This document shows, piece by piece, positions 15,435-25,761 of a stretch of 64,000 nucleotides of DNA (positions are counted from its first letter, which is position 1; each line of letters begins with the position of its first letter). Location of the stretch: the NCBI GenBank assembly GCA_035362835.1, contig DAOSDY010000002.1:253592-317591 (forward strand). The letters are read 5' to 3'. The translations under genes were made by a program, and so were the position numbers. Source of the stretch: Melioribacteraceae bacterium (GTDB lineage: Bacteria > Bacteroidota > Ignavibacteria > Ignavibacteriales > Melioribacteraceae). The notes under the pieces were generated by a model. That model saw only the letters and a program-made list of their open reading frames with translations. It was not told the origin of the DNA and did no database searches.

Positions 15435-18400
15435 ATGCGAATAATTAAAAGGTCTACTATCTTTTCCGTGCCAGAAAATACTTCGAAGTTGGGAATCAAA
15501 TTATTTTTGCTTCCCTTTTTTGTTGCTGCAGTTATTTTCTCTTTCGGATTCACCCATCAGGGAAATACCAGGGAAGGTAAACAGTTTTTCTTCGATTCCT
15601 CTCTATCCCTTTTGATGGAGATGAACCGCCTTGAACAGCAATTAGAGCTTCCTTTCCATAAGAATTCTGAAAGCTTACCGGATCAATCTCCTGTTTCCGG
15701 TCATTATTTCTCCAGTCCCGATACCACAATTAAAAAAGATTCAATACTCACGCCGGATTCACTCGTTGTTAAACTTTCAAAGAGCGATTCAATTAAATTA
15801 CTAGCCCGCCAGGATTCTCTCAGAATAGTTGATTCACTTATGCAGGATTCAACTGCAAGGCTGCAGCATTTCCGTTATGTCCGGCAGGATCAATATACTA
15901 CCCGTTTCCGCGAAAGGAAGGAATCGTCACTTTTATTAAGACCTTCTCAGGGGACAATTACCAGACTTGCCCAGCTGGATCCGACGGGTACAAAAGTTAT
16001 TATTAAAGAGGAGATCGGCGGTAATGTGCTTCGCCCTATTCTTGAACTTCCGCTGGAAGAATATATAGAGTTGAGGCTGGAAGCGATCAACCGGAAATTA
16101 TGGGAAGACAAGGGATACGAATACAAACTCAAAGAAGATAAAAAAGATCTCAGTCAGCTCCTTACAGATATTACTAACATAGAAATCCCTCTTCCTAGCG
16201 CGTCGTTCCTTAGTATTTTCGGTCCGCCTAAGATTAATCTGAAAATTGCCGGCGCTGTTGATATTCACGGCGCATGGCGTAATGAAACCACTACGGGTAT
16301 TACTACATCGGCTCTCGGGAATACACGTAACGAACCCGATTTCAAACAGCAGGTCCAGATAAATTTAAGCGGTACTATCGGGGATAAACTTACAATCTCC
16401 GCTGACTGGAATACAGAAAGACAGTTCCAGTACGAGAATCAGCTGAAAATAAAATATACCGGTTACGATGATGAAATAATTCAGAGTATCGAAGCCGGAA
16501 ACGTTTCGCTTCAGACATCTCCTTTAATCGGGGGAAGCGAAGCATTGTTCGGCGTTAAAGCCATGATGAAGATGGGCCCTTTCAGCTTAACGGCCCTCGC
16601 TTCCCAGAAGAAAGGTGAAGTTCAGGAAGTATCGATAAGCGGCGGCGCTAAAGCGCAGAAATTTGAAATCCGGGCATACGACTATTCACCGAATCATTTC
16701 TTCCTCCATCCTGTGTACGCGGATCCGAATCTTGCCATATTCAAAAATTATTTCAGCAATCCGGTTCCGCAGATCGTCGACTCATTACGTGTTAAAGATA
16801 TTCAGGTTTGGAAAACTATTACCGGTCTGGTAAATCCGAATGAACGTAAAGCCAACGCATATATTGATCTTCGTAAAAGGAACAGGAACCAGTTATATAA
16901 CGATCTGAGGGACAGCACGCTTCAATCGGTTCCCGGAACCAGGGAGATCGACAGACGGTTCCTCCTTCTGCAGCAGGGCATCGATTACGAGATTCATGCC
17001 GAGACAGGATTTATAAGTTTCAAAACTCAAATTCAGGACCAGGATGCTGTAGCCGCAGCGTTCCGGCTTGAAGGGCCTACTTCCTCACCCGATGATGATA
17101 TCTACTACGGAGAATTCATTCAGGATGTTGGTGCCGATTCAACAGCTAGAATTGTTCTAAGATTGATCAAACCGCCGAACCTTCAACCGCAGTTCAGAGA
17201 TGCATGGAAACTCCAGCTTAGAAATATTTATCCCGTTGGCGGTAGAGATATTAAGGACGAAGGATTTTTATTCGATATAAAATATCAGATCGAAGGCGGT
17301 GAACCGCAGAACGAAATTGCAGGCAATAAACTTCTCCAGGTCTTCGGCCTCGATAAGACGGATAAAAGCGGAACATCAACTCAACCGGACGCAACTTTCG
17401 ATTATTTCCCCAACAGGACAGTTTTTCCGAGTACGGGAGAAATTGTATTCCCGGTACTTCAGCCGTTCGGAGATGATTTCCCCGCGCAGCTCGGACCGGA
17501 ACTCAGATACGACGCGATCTATGATACAACCGTTACTTTTGCGAAGCAGGACAGGGCAAAAGATAAATTTATTCTATCAGGCGAGTATTCCGCATCAGTC
17601 TCATCGGTTTATAATCTCGGATTTAATGTTGTTGAAAATTCCGTAAGAGTTATGCTCGGCGGAAATGAATTGAAAGAGGGAATCGATTATACTGTCGATT
17701 ATAATCTCGGCCAGATTATAATCCGTAAGGATGAAGCGCTTGTACCGGGCGCGGACCTTAGAATTACTTTTGAACAGAACGATCTTTTCCAGCTTGCCTC
17801 CAAAACTCTGCTCGGTCTGCGCGGCCTTCTCGATATAAGCCGGGAAACCACGCTCGGTTTCTCTTACCTTAATTTGAATCAGCAGACACTGAGCGACAAG
17901 GTCCGGATAGGCGAGGAACCTCTTAACAACTCGATACTAGGTGTGGACTTCAATACAAGATTAAATCTTCCTTTTGTTACTAAAGCACTGGATCAGGTGA
18001 TCTCCACGAGCGCACCTTCCATGTTTACTTTGAATGCGGAATACGCTTATATGAGTCCCGATCCTAATACAAAGAAAAGTACTATCTCGAGCGATAACGG
18101 TAGAAGTATTGCTTATGTAGATGATTTTGAAGGGGCAAAAAGAATTATTCCTTTGGGTATGCCGTATAATTCATGGCGGGATTTAAGCGTTCCAACAAAA
18201 CTGCCTTTCATAGGCGGCCTCTCACTGAATGTTCAGATGAATTATAAAGCTAAATCCTACTGGTATAATGTGACCCCGTCGGATGTAACCGTTAAACAGA
18301 TTTACGGAGACCGTAAGCAGGCATCACCGGAGGATCAGTTCATTACCGTCCTCGATTATAAATATCTCCCGGCCGAAAAGGGAACATATAACTGGTCTCC

Positions 18401-21400
18401 GGATCTTGCCGATAAGTCGAGGAACTGGGGAGGTATGATGAAAGTTCTTTCTTCAACGGCTAATAATCTTATTGAAGAGAATATTGAGTTCATCGAATTC
18501 TGGGTTCAGATTGTAAGAGCTCCTTCGAATCTTAAACTGAATATTGATCTTGGACAGATTAGTGAAGATGTTATCCCGAACAACCGGCTCGATACAGAGG
18601 ATAAGAATCTGAATGACCTTGTTGACGAGGGTGAGGATACGGGTATAGACGGATTAAACGATTTTGAGGAACCGGGCTATAATTCTGTTACAAATCCCGA
18701 TCCGAGCGGTGATAATTATACATTCCAGCTTACATCCAATGCTGATTATTCGCGTGTTAACGGAACGGAGAGGAACGCTCAATCGATTGATCAGGGCCGC
18801 CTTCCGGATTCTGAAGACCTTAACCGTAATTTTACTCTCGATCTGGTGAACAGTTATTTCAGGTATGAAGTACCGATTGATACTAACAGGTCCGTAAACC
18901 AGTTTATTCAGGGGGCCGGCGATAACGGCTGGTATCTGTTCAAGATTCCTTTAAAGGATTTTATTTTGAAGGAAGGAAGTCCGAGCTTTTCAGTAGTTGA
19001 GTTTATAAGGTTCTGGTTCTCAGGAGCCGAACAGGATGTTCATCTGCGCTTCGCCGAAATGAATCTTGTTGGAAATCAATGGCAGAAAGTTCTGGATAAC
19101 AGAGTTACCATCGATGACGAAGTTCTTACTGTATCAACAATCAGCATTGAGGAAAATCCGGAGTATGATTCTCCCCCGGGAGTATTCAGGGAAAGAGACC
19201 GTTCCAAGCCCGATTACGAAATTTTCAAAAATGAACAGGCGCTGAATCTGCTTCTTAAAAATCTTGAAGACGGCGACAAACGTGAGATTGTCCGTTACCT
19301 CTACAGGCCGCTCGACGTATTTAATTATAAGGAAATGAAATTATTTATTCACGGGGATAAGGATAGTTTAAGTCAGAATTCCGTTTCGTATTACAATGAT
19401 CCTTCCGATTATTCATCGGAAGTCTATATGCGCTTCGGTTCCGACTCTCTTAATTATTATGAGTACCGTCAGCCTGTTAGAGGCGGCTGGAACGAAGTAA
19501 GTCTTATCTTTTCCGAATTGACTGCAATTAAACAAAGACGTGATACTACAAATATTAAAACTGTCTACCGCGTACCGGTTGAAGGAAAAGAAGGACATCT
19601 CTACGGTGTTCTCGGAAATCCGACGCTTACCAGAATTACATTTTTTACAATCGGAATTCTTAATCCTTCCGGAAAAGGTACAGTAGGAAGGCGGGTCTCC
19701 GGAAGCGTTTGGATAAACGAATTACGCGTCCTCGAAGCCGACGATACTCCCGGCTGGGCATACAGCGCCTCATCGTCATTAACACTTGCGGATCTTGCAA
19801 AGGTTACTTTCAATATCAATCAGACCAATCCGTACTTCCACAAACTTGCGGACCGGTTCGGAACCAGGCAGGATAATCTGAGCTGGGGACTTGCGGCAGA
19901 TATCGATGTTCTTAAACTGCTGCCATTTAATATGCCGGGCAGTAATTTGAGAGTTACATATAACCGGCAGGAACAATCTACCAATCCGGTTTTCGTTCCG
20001 GGAACAGATATTAAAGTTGAGGAAGCACAGAATGAATTGCGTAAATCTCTTATAGACCAGAATGTTGCCGAAGAAGACATTAACAGCGCAGTCGAAAACC
20101 TGAAGAGAGAGAGCCAGACAATTGCTGTAACGGAAACATTTACAATCTCCAATATCCGGTTAAAGATTCCTACCGATAAATGGTATATAGATGATATAAT
20201 CAATAATCTCAGTTTTGGTTTCAACTATAATAAAACTGCAGGCAGGTCTCCAACTGTGGAATCATCAAACAGCTGGATCTGGAACGCGAATGCGAATTAT
20301 TCAGTGGCATTCAGCCGCGACCTCTACTTCAAACCGCTCGACATCCCGATTATAGGGGATTTAATCGGGATATTTACCGATTACAAAGATGTTAAAGTTT
20401 ATTTTGCTCCTCAGACATTAAGCGCTTCTATGACGGCGAGCAGGAAGAGAAGCTTTACACAAAACCGGCTTCTTGCAACCAAACCGAATATTACCAGGGA
20501 TTTTACATCTACGAGAGGCGCTGGATTCACATGGGCATTTACCGAAGGCGGATTCCTGAATCTTACATTGACTTACAATTTCGACATCTCTTCAACGCTC
20601 GCCTTCCTTCTTGTCCAGGATGAAAATGAAAGGTCTGAAAGCGAGATCTGGCGGGATATTTTTGGCGGCACTTTCTTCGGAAGAGATTTCAATTACAAAC
20701 AGAATTTTGACCTTAGAGCGAACCCAAAACTTCCTTCTATCTGGGATCTCAGTCGGTATATAAACCTGACTGCATCCTACGGTGTTTCCTATAACTGGCA
20801 GAATAATTTCCAGCAGGCAGAACTTGGCAGAAGCGCCGGGTATTCGAACAGAATCTCCGCGGGTTTTAATATCAGACTGAAATCTATTTTTGCTCCTCTG
20901 TTTCAGGAAGCAACACCTGTTCAGCAGACACCGCAAAGGCAGGAGGGCGGAAGAGGCGGAAGAAGGAGTCAGCAGAGATCTACTCCTGCTCAGGTTGCAC
21001 AGCCTGATGTAAAAAAAGAGTTAACCGATTCAATCAATGTAGCTGTTGATTCTGTTGCCGTGAAGGATTCTTTGTTAACTGAAGAAGAAGAGATGGAAGA
21101 AGTTGATACACCGGGCACTCTTGATAAGAGTCTCGAACTTCTGAAACTGGCTGTAAAATGGCTTCTCCTCGATTATGACCAGATATCGATCAACTTTTCG
21201 CAGAACAGTTCTTATTCCGGCGGAGGACTTGCAGGCGAAGGAACCGGATTCAATAATTTCTGGGGAGTTAAGCAATCTGCTTCCAAAGGTCCGTCAAGAT
21301 TATTTATGCTCGGACTTTCGAATGATATCGGCAAAAGAGCTCCGATGGGTAATCTATCGGACAGTTATTCTCATAACAATAATCTTGATTTTAAAACATC

Positions 21401-22367
21401 CCGTCCATTGTGGGAAGGCGCTCAACTCGATCTAAACTGGAAAATCGGCTGGGGCTTGAATAAAAATACGTCGCTTCAGACCGACCCTGAAGGAAATGTA
21501 ACAATAAATAATCTTGTATCTACGGGTACAATCGACCGTTCATTCTTAACATTGCCACCTACACTTATCTTCTCATTCCTGGGTAACGGTATGAAGAAGG
21601 TGAGTGAACTCTACGATAAGAATTCGGATAATCCAAACGCGAGCTTATCCAAAGCATTCCAGGAAGGATTTGAGACCATCTCGATACTTTCCAAAATTCC
21701 GGTATTATCGCAGCTTGCGAAATATATTCCGCGGCCGAACTGGAGTTTCAGCTGGTCCGGTCTTGAACGTTATGAATTCCTCAGCTTTGCTAAGAAAGTT
21801 TCTATTCAGCACACTTATGTTTCCAACTACAGCGAAGGCTGGAAAATCAATCCTGACGGACTCCAGGAAGTTCAATCGCAGAAAATTGATTACGGGTTCC
21901 AGCCGCTTATCGGTCTTAATATGCAGTTCGACGATTTTCTCGGAGGTAACTTCCAAAGCACGGTCAGGTTCTCATCCAAATCAACATACAGTCTCGGTGC
22001 TTCTACCAGAAATATTACGGAAGCGTTTACACGCGACATAAACATATCCGCCAGCTACAGCAAATCAGGCTTCGAACTTCCCCTTTTCGGTATCTCATTA
22101 AAGAACGATCTCGAAATTTCATTCTCTTATACCAGCGGAAAAACTTCCAGTCTTATCTATGAAATGGACGATTTCAAAGAGGAAGGAAAACCTCAGGAAG
22201 GTAAAACCAATACTACTATTGAACCCAAAATTAAATACGTTATGAGTTCAAGAGTTACACTTTCAATATTTTACCGAAGAACAAGTATAGAACCAGAAGG
22301 TGCTTCCAGAATTCCCCCTACGGTTACAAATGAAGCGGGAATTGATGTTCATATAGCCATTCAGTAA
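15435..22367 (+). CDS. sprA: SprA, giant outer-membrane translocon of the type IX secretion system
   Basis: A 2310-residue protein, the size of SprA (Sov), which forms the very large barrel through which type IX cargo crosses the outer membrane. Residues 18-40 are a hydrophobic signal segment. The conserved early block runs from LEEYIELRLEAINRKLW through FGPPKINLKIAGAVDIHGAWRN, and YAYMSPDPNTKKSTISSDNG with AYVDDFEGAKR lies mid-protein. An Arg/Gly/Gln-rich low-complexity insert (about residue 1836) is unusual. ATG 15435 is the only possible start because of a TAG six bases before it, yet the strong AGGAGG (15401-15406) is 28 bases away. porX follows after 25 bases, a meaningful pairing in this secretion system. 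Confidence 0.93.
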   Translation: MRIIKRSTIFSVPENTSKLGIKLFLLPFFVAAVIFSFGFTHQGNTREGKQFFFDSSLSLLMEMNRLEQQLELPFHKNSESLPDQSPVSGHYFSSPDTTIKKDSILTPDSLVVKLSKSDSIKLLARQDSLRIVDSLMQDSTARLQHFRYVRQDQYTTRFRERKESSLLLRPSQGTITRLAQLDPTGTKVIIKEEIGGNVLRPILELPLEEYIELRLEAINRKLWEDKGYEYKLKEDKKDLSQLLTDITNIEIPLPSASFLSIFGPPKINLKIAGAVDIHGAWRNETTTGITTSALGNTRNEPDFKQQVQINLSGTIGDKLTISADWNTERQFQYENQLKIKYTGYDDEIIQSIEAGNVSLQTSPLIGGSEALFGVKAMMKMGPFSLTALASQKKGEVQEVSISGGAKAQKFEIRAYDYSPNHFFLHPVYADPNLAIFKNYFSNPVPQIVDSLRVKDIQVWKTITGLVNPNERKANAYIDLRKRNRNQLYNDLRDSTLQSVPGTREIDRRFLLLQQGIDYEIHAETGFISFKTQIQDQDAVAAAFRLEGPTSSPDDDIYYGEFIQDVGADSTARIVLRLIKPPNLQPQFRDAWKLQLRNIYPVGGRDIKDEGFLFDIKYQIEGGEPQNEIAGNKLLQVFGLDKTDKSGTSTQPDATFDYFPNRTVFPSTGEIVFPVLQPFGDDFPAQLGPELRYDAIYDTTVTFAKQDRAKDKFILSGEYSASVSSVYNLGFNVVENSVRVMLGGNELKEGIDYTVDYNLGQIIIRKDEALVPGADLRITFEQNDLFQLASKTLLGLRGLLDISRETTLGFSYLNLNQQTLSDKVRIGEEPLNNSILGVDFNTRLNLPFVTKALDQVISTSAPSMFTLNAEYAYMSPDPNTKKSTISSDNGRSIAYVDDFEGAKRIIPLGMPYNSWRDLSVPTKLPFIGGLSLNVQMNYKAKSYWYNVTPSDVTVKQIYGDRKQASPEDQFITVLDYKYLPAEKGTYNWSPDLADKSRNWGGMMKVLSSTANNLIEENIEFIEFWVQIVRAPSNLKLNIDLGQISEDVIPNNRLDTEDKNLNDLVDEGEDTGIDGLNDFEEPGYNSVTNPDPSGDNYTFQLTSNADYSRVNGTERNAQSIDQGRLPDSEDLNRNFTLDLVNSYFRYEVPIDTNRSVNQFIQGAGDNGWYLFKIPLKDFILKEGSPSFSVVEFIRFWFSGAEQDVHLRFAEMNLVGNQWQKVLDNRVTIDDEVLTVSTISIEENPEYDSPPGVFRERDRSKPDYEIFKNEQALNLLLKNLEDGDKREIVRYLYRPLDVFNYKEMKLFIHGDKDSLSQNSVSYYNDPSDYSSEVYMRFGSDSLNYYEYRQPVRGGWNEVSLIFSELTAIKQRRDTTNIKTVYRVPVEGKEGHLYGVLGNPTLTRITFFTIGILNPSGKGTVGRRVSGSVWINELRVLEADDTPGWAYSASSSLTLADLAKVTFNINQTNPYFHKLADRFGTRQDNLSWGLAADIDVLKLLPFNMPGSNLRVTYNRQEQSTNPVFVPGTDIKVEEAQNELRKSLIDQNVAEEDINSAVENLKRESQTIAVTETFTISNIRLKIPTDKWYIDDIINNLSFGFNYNKTAGRSPTVESSNSWIWNANANYSVAFSRDLYFKPLDIPIIGDLIGIFTDYKDVKVYFAPQTLSASMTASRKRSFTQNRLLATKPNITRDFTSTRGAGFTWAFTEGGFLNLTLTYNFDISSTLAFLLVQDENERSESEIWRDIFGGTFFGRDFNYKQNFDLRANPKLPSIWDLSRYINLTASYGVSYNWQNNFQQAELGRSAGYSNRISAGFNIRLKSIFAPLFQEATPVQQTPQRQEGGRGGRRSQQRSTPAQVAQPDVKKELTDSINVAVDSVAVKDSLLTEEEEMEEVDTPGTLDKSLELLKLAVKWLLLDYDQISINFSQNSSYSGGGLAGEGTGFNNFWGVKQSASKGPSRLFMLGLSNDIGKRAPMGNLSDSYSHNNNLDFKTSRPLWEGAQLDLNWKIGWGLNKNTSLQTDPEGNVTINNLVSTGTIDRSFLTLPPTLIFSFLGNGMKKVSELYDKNSDNPNASLSKAFQEGFETISILSKIPVLSQLAKYIPRPNWSFSWSGLERYEFLSFAKKVSIQHTYVSNYSEGWKINPDGLQEVQSQKIDYGFQPLIGLNMQFDDFLGGNFQSTVRFSSKSTYSLGASTRNITEAFTRDINISASYSKSGFELPLFGISLKNDLEISFSYTSGKTSSLIYEMDDFKEEGKPQEGKTNTTIEPKIKYVMSSRVTLSIFYRRTSIEPEGASRIPPTVTNEAGIDVHIAIQ

Positions 22368-22392
22368 AATTGATTACTAATTTTTGGATAAT

Positions 22393-23964
22393 ATGAAAAA
22401 AAATAAGATTCTCTGGGTAGATGATGAAATCGATTTGCTTCGCGCTCATATCATCTTTCTTAATGAAAAAGGGTATGATGTTCAAACAGTTACTAACGGT
22501 GAAGACGCAATTAACAAAGTAAGAAATGAACAATTCGACCTGATATTCCTAGACGAAATGATGCCCGGCATAGGCGGACTTGAAACTCTATCCCGCATAA
22601 AAGAAATCTCATCAAATCTCCCGGTTGTTATGATTACAAAAAATGAAGCCGAGTCTTTGATGAATGATGCTATCGGAAGTAAAATAAGCGATTACCTTAT
22701 TAAACCCGTCGTCCCGTCTCAGGTTCTTCTTGTCTGCAAAAAAATTCTTGAAAGCAAAAAAATATCCGTTGAATATGCCGCAAAAGATTATCTGAACGAC
22801 TTCAATGAAATCTCCCGCCGGCTTCTGATGAATCCAGATTTTAACGACTGGATTGAAATTTATCTGAAGCTTGTAAGCTGGGATATGGAACTGGATACGC
22901 ACCCCGAGATAAATCTGCGCCAGACTCTAAGCGAACAGCGGAAGGAATGCAATCAGGAATTCTCGAAGTATGTTGAAAAAGAGTATAAGAACTGGGTTAA
23001 TACCAATGATAAAGATTCTGCGCCTCTTCTTACACCCGGTATAACAGAGAAATATGTTTTGCCACATCTTGCCAAATCCGGCGGACCGCTTTTTTACATT
23101 GTAATCGATTGCCTCCGTCTCGATCAATGGCTACTAATGGAAAAACACCTGATTGATCTTTTTACGATTCAGAAAGAATATTATTACTCAATACTTCCGA
23201 CAGCGACACCGTATTCAAGAAATGCTCTATTTGCAGGGCTTTATCCGTCCGAGATTGAAAAGCATTACCCAGATTTGTGGAGTTCGACGGAGGATGACGA
23301 AAACAGCATGAACAAGTACGAGAAGGATCTTTTGCAGCTCCTTCTCAACCGTAAAAAAATTCAACTCAACAATGAAATGAAGTATGTTAAAATAATTGAT
23401 CCGGAAGTTGGAAGATCATTTGAACAGAATATCCTATCGTATAAGAAGACTCATTTCCTGGCGGTCGTCGTAAATTTTCTCGATATGATCGCACACGGCA
23501 GATCCGATTCACAGATTCTAAAAGAAATTGCTCCGGATGAATCTGCTTTCCGTTCTCTTACTAACAGCTGGTTCCAGCATTCTTATCTCCTCAATACTTT
23601 CAGAACAATAGCTTCCATTCCGAAAGCGAAGGTGATAGTAACGACTGATCACGGAAGCATAAGGGCTATGAGAGGTGCTAAAGTATTGGGGGACAGGGAG
23701 GCGTCATCAAATCTCAGATTTAAATTCGGACGGAATTTAAAGGTTGATGACAAGAACGCAATCTTTATTAAACAGCCGGCTGATTATAAATTGCCCAAAC
23801 ACAGCGTTGCGATTAGTTATATAATTGCAAAAGAGGATTATTATTTCGTCTATCCGACCGATTATCATAAGTACCTGAGTTATTACAAGGACAGTTTTCA
23901 GCATGGCGGAATTTCGATGGAGGAGATGATATTGCCTGTGATTACAATGGAGAGTAAAGTGTGA
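22393..23964 (+). CDS. porX: PorX-type response regulator with PglZ domain
   Basis: A 523-residue two-part protein. Residues 1-120 are a receiver domain: D10 and D11 (WVDDE), phospho-acceptor D54 (IFLDEMMPG) and K in YLIKPV. The rest is a PglZ domain of the alkaline-phosphatase superfamily, with metal-site motifs FYIVIDCLRLDQW, TATPYSRNALFAGLYPSE, DMIAHGRSD, TTDHGS and FQHGGISMEEM. PorX controls expression and function of the type IX secretion system, together with a PorY-like kinase not present here. ATG 22393 is favoured over an in-frame TTG nine bases earlier. It overlaps tsaE by the GTGA at 23961-23964, so both are on one message with sprA. Confidence 0.92.
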   Translation: MKKNKILWVDDEIDLLRAHIIFLNEKGYDVQTVTNGEDAINKVRNEQFDLIFLDEMMPGIGGLETLSRIKEISSNLPVVMITKNEAESLMNDAIGSKISDYLIKPVVPSQVLLVCKKILESKKISVEYAAKDYLNDFNEISRRLLMNPDFNDWIEIYLKLVSWDMELDTHPEINLRQTLSEQRKECNQEFSKYVEKEYKNWVNTNDKDSAPLLTPGITEKYVLPHLAKSGGPLFYIVIDCLRLDQWLLMEKHLIDLFTIQKEYYYSILPTATPYSRNALFAGLYPSEIEKHYPDLWSSTEDDENSMNKYEKDLLQLLLNRKKIQLNNEMKYVKIIDPEVGRSFEQNILSYKKTHFLAVVVNFLDMIAHGRSDSQILKEIAPDESAFRSLTNSWFQHSYLLNTFRTIASIPKAKVIVTTDHGSIRAMRGAKVLGDREASSNLRFKFGRNLKVDDKNAIFIKQPADYKLPKHSVAISYIIAKEDYYFVYPTDYHKYLSYYKDSFQHGGISMEEMILPVITMESKV

Positions 23965-24389
23965 TTATACTTCCGTTCAGCCGGATAGTTGAGAGTGAAT
24001 CTGAGACCGAAGAAATCGCCGCCGGATTTTCTGAAATGATTTCGGAAGGGGATCTCGTTCTGCTTAACGGCGACCTCGGAAGCGGTAAAACTTTTTTTGT
24101 AAAATGCCTCTGTTCTAATTATGGTATTCAAAATGTAACCAGTCCAAGCTTTGCTATTGTTAACGAGTATTCGGGATTAAAAAAAATATTTCATTTCGAT
24201 TTTTACAGAATAAAAAAACTGAACGAGTTGTACGATATCGGTATTGAGGATTATCTTAAAGATGATAAAGCAATAGCGCTGATTGAATGGGCCGAATTAT
24301 GGAACGAAATAATACCTAATAAACACTACGAAGTAAGAATTGAAATGTTTAACGAACAGAAACGTAAAATATCGATCACAAAACAATGA
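23961..24389 (+). CDS. tsaE: tRNA threonylcarbamoyladenosine biosynthesis ATPase TsaE
   Basis: A 142-residue P-loop ATPase that works with TsaB and TsaD to make t6A37 on ANN-decoding tRNAs. The Walker A motif GDLGSGKT is near residue 37, followed by VTSPSFAIVNEY, HFDFYR and the C-terminal IEWAEL block, all characteristic. It starts with GTG, overlapping the porX stop by four bases, and its own stop overlaps the tsaB start by four bases (ATGA), a chain of coupled translation. No oddities. Confidence 0.92.
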   Translation: MIILPFSRIVESESETEEIAAGFSEMISEGDLVLLNGDLGSGKTFFVKCLCSNYGIQNVTSPSFAIVNEYSGLKKIFHFDFYRIKKLNELYDIGIEDYLKDDKAIALIEWAELWNEIIPNKHYEVRIEMFNEQKRKISITKQ

Positions 24390-25042
24390 AGACTAATTTC
24401 CCGATTCTGGGTATCGAAACTTCCGGAGAACTTTGCAGCGTTGCCCTGATGGTTAACGATTCGGAATATTATGAAGTTAATATTCTGAAAAAGCATATCC
24501 ATTCCAGGAAATTAATTGATATGATCGATTCGGTTTTAAAAGAATCAGGGACTGATATCAAAAAAATCTCGTCTATCGCAGTATCTATGGGGCCGGGTTC
24601 ATTCACTGGATTAAGAATCGGTCTAACAGCTGCCAAAGGTCTGGCATTCGGTTCGCAGCTGCCTGTCATTCCGGTATCTACATTCAATGCAATGGCAGTT
24701 GTAATATCGGGATTCTTAAAACCGGAAACTGAATTTGCGGTAATGCGTAATGCCAGTATTGAGGATCTCTACTTCTCTGAATTTGTGTCGGAAGGAATAT
24801 CATTCCGTACTTTAAAAGAGACCTGTCTGGTAAACAAAAAAGATCTCGAACAATTATTGTCGGGAAAAGATTTGATTTTTGGGGATTTGACAGAAAATTT
24901 TCCGGTTAAAAGATTCCGCGGTCCGGAAGCGGTTGATATTTGCAGATACGCTTATTTATTTGGGAAGGATTTATTAACTTTTGACTACGATTATCTGGAA
25001 CCATATTATTTGAAACAATTTATTGCCAGGGTTAAAAAATGA
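24386..25042 (+). CDS. tsaB: tRNA threonylcarbamoyladenosine biosynthesis protein TsaB
   Basis: A 218-residue ASKHA-fold protein, non-catalytic scaffold of the bacterial t6A complex. It opens with the family pattern ILGIETSGELCSVAL, followed by KHIHSRKLIDMI, and the best-conserved block VSMGPGSFTGLRIGLTAAKG (about residues 68-87). Length is normal. Its start overlaps the tsaE stop and its stop overlaps the following gene's start by four bases. The TsaD partner gene is not in this window. Confidence 0.92.
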   Translation: MKTNFPILGIETSGELCSVALMVNDSEYYEVNILKKHIHSRKLIDMIDSVLKESGTDIKKISSIAVSMGPGSFTGLRIGLTAAKGLAFGSQLPVIPVSTFNAMAVVISGFLKPETEFAVMRNASIEDLYFSEFVSEGISFRTLKETCLVNKKDLEQLLSGKDLIFGDLTENFPVKRFRGPEAVDICRYAYLFGKDLLTFDYDYLEPYYLKQFIARVKK

Positions 25043-25761
25043 AACGGCTATCTATATTTTTTCTGTTTTTATTAACAGCTAATATTAATGCTCAGTCGAA
25101 TTCACCAAAGATTGTTTCCCTTAAACCGGAACACAATTTCGGGGAAATTCTGGAAGGTCAGGTTGTAAGTCATACCTTTGAGATTCAGAATGCAGGCGGG
25201 GCGGATTTAAAAATCGACAAGGTGCAGGCTTCCTGCGGATGCACTGCGGTGCAGCCGGCTAAAAAAATTCTTAAGCCGGGTGAAAAAACAACTATTAAAG
25301 TTGAATTCGATTCGAGTGACCGGATGGGTATTCAGCAGAAATATGTTTATGTATTCTCCAATGATCCGATTACTCCTCAGCTCAGACTTGCATTTTCGGC
25401 ACTAATTGTTGAAAAAATTGCGAATCCGACCGGCAAGGTTCCGAAGATGAAACTGGATAAAAATCAGATAGATTTCGGCAACGTTGAAGAGGGGAAAATC
25501 GTTCTGGCAAAAGTTCTTTTCCAGAATAACGGAAGCGGTGTTCTTACAATCAATGATATAAAATCGACCTGCGATTGTGCTGCCGCTTTATTAAGCAGTA
25601 AAAAACTGGAACCCGGAGAAACCGGTACATTACGGATTGAACTGGATACGGCTAATCGTTCTGGCAAGCTTACCAGAACAATTACATTGTTAACCAATGA
25701 TCCTTCCGAACCCCGGCAGGTAATCACCTTATTTGCTAACATAGAAAAGAAAAAAACATAA
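25039..25761 (+). CDS. Exported tandem DUF1573 protein
   Basis: A 240-residue protein with a signal peptide (residues 1-19, ending in NAQS) and two tandem DUF1573 immunoglobulin-like repeats. Repeat one is about residues 30-115 with FGEILEGQ and SCGCTA; repeat two is about 135-232 with FGNVEEGKIV and STCDCAAA. Each repeat has a Cys-x-Cys pair, which may form disulfides or bind metal. DUF1573 proteins are abundant in this phylum with unknown function. The start overlaps tsaB by four bases and the stop shares one base with the accD start (TAATG), so it is fully embedded in the sprA-accD run. Confidence 0.82.
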   Translation: MKRLSIFFLFLLTANINAQSNSPKIVSLKPEHNFGEILEGQVVSHTFEIQNAGGADLKIDKVQASCGCTAVQPAKKILKPGEKTTIKVEFDSSDRMGIQQKYVYVFSNDPITPQLRLAFSALIVEKIANPTGKVPKMKLDKNQIDFGNVEEGKIVLAKVLFQNNGSGVLTINDIKSTCDCAAALLSSKKLEPGETGTLRIELDTANRSGKLTRTITLLTNDPSEPRQVITLFANIEKKKT

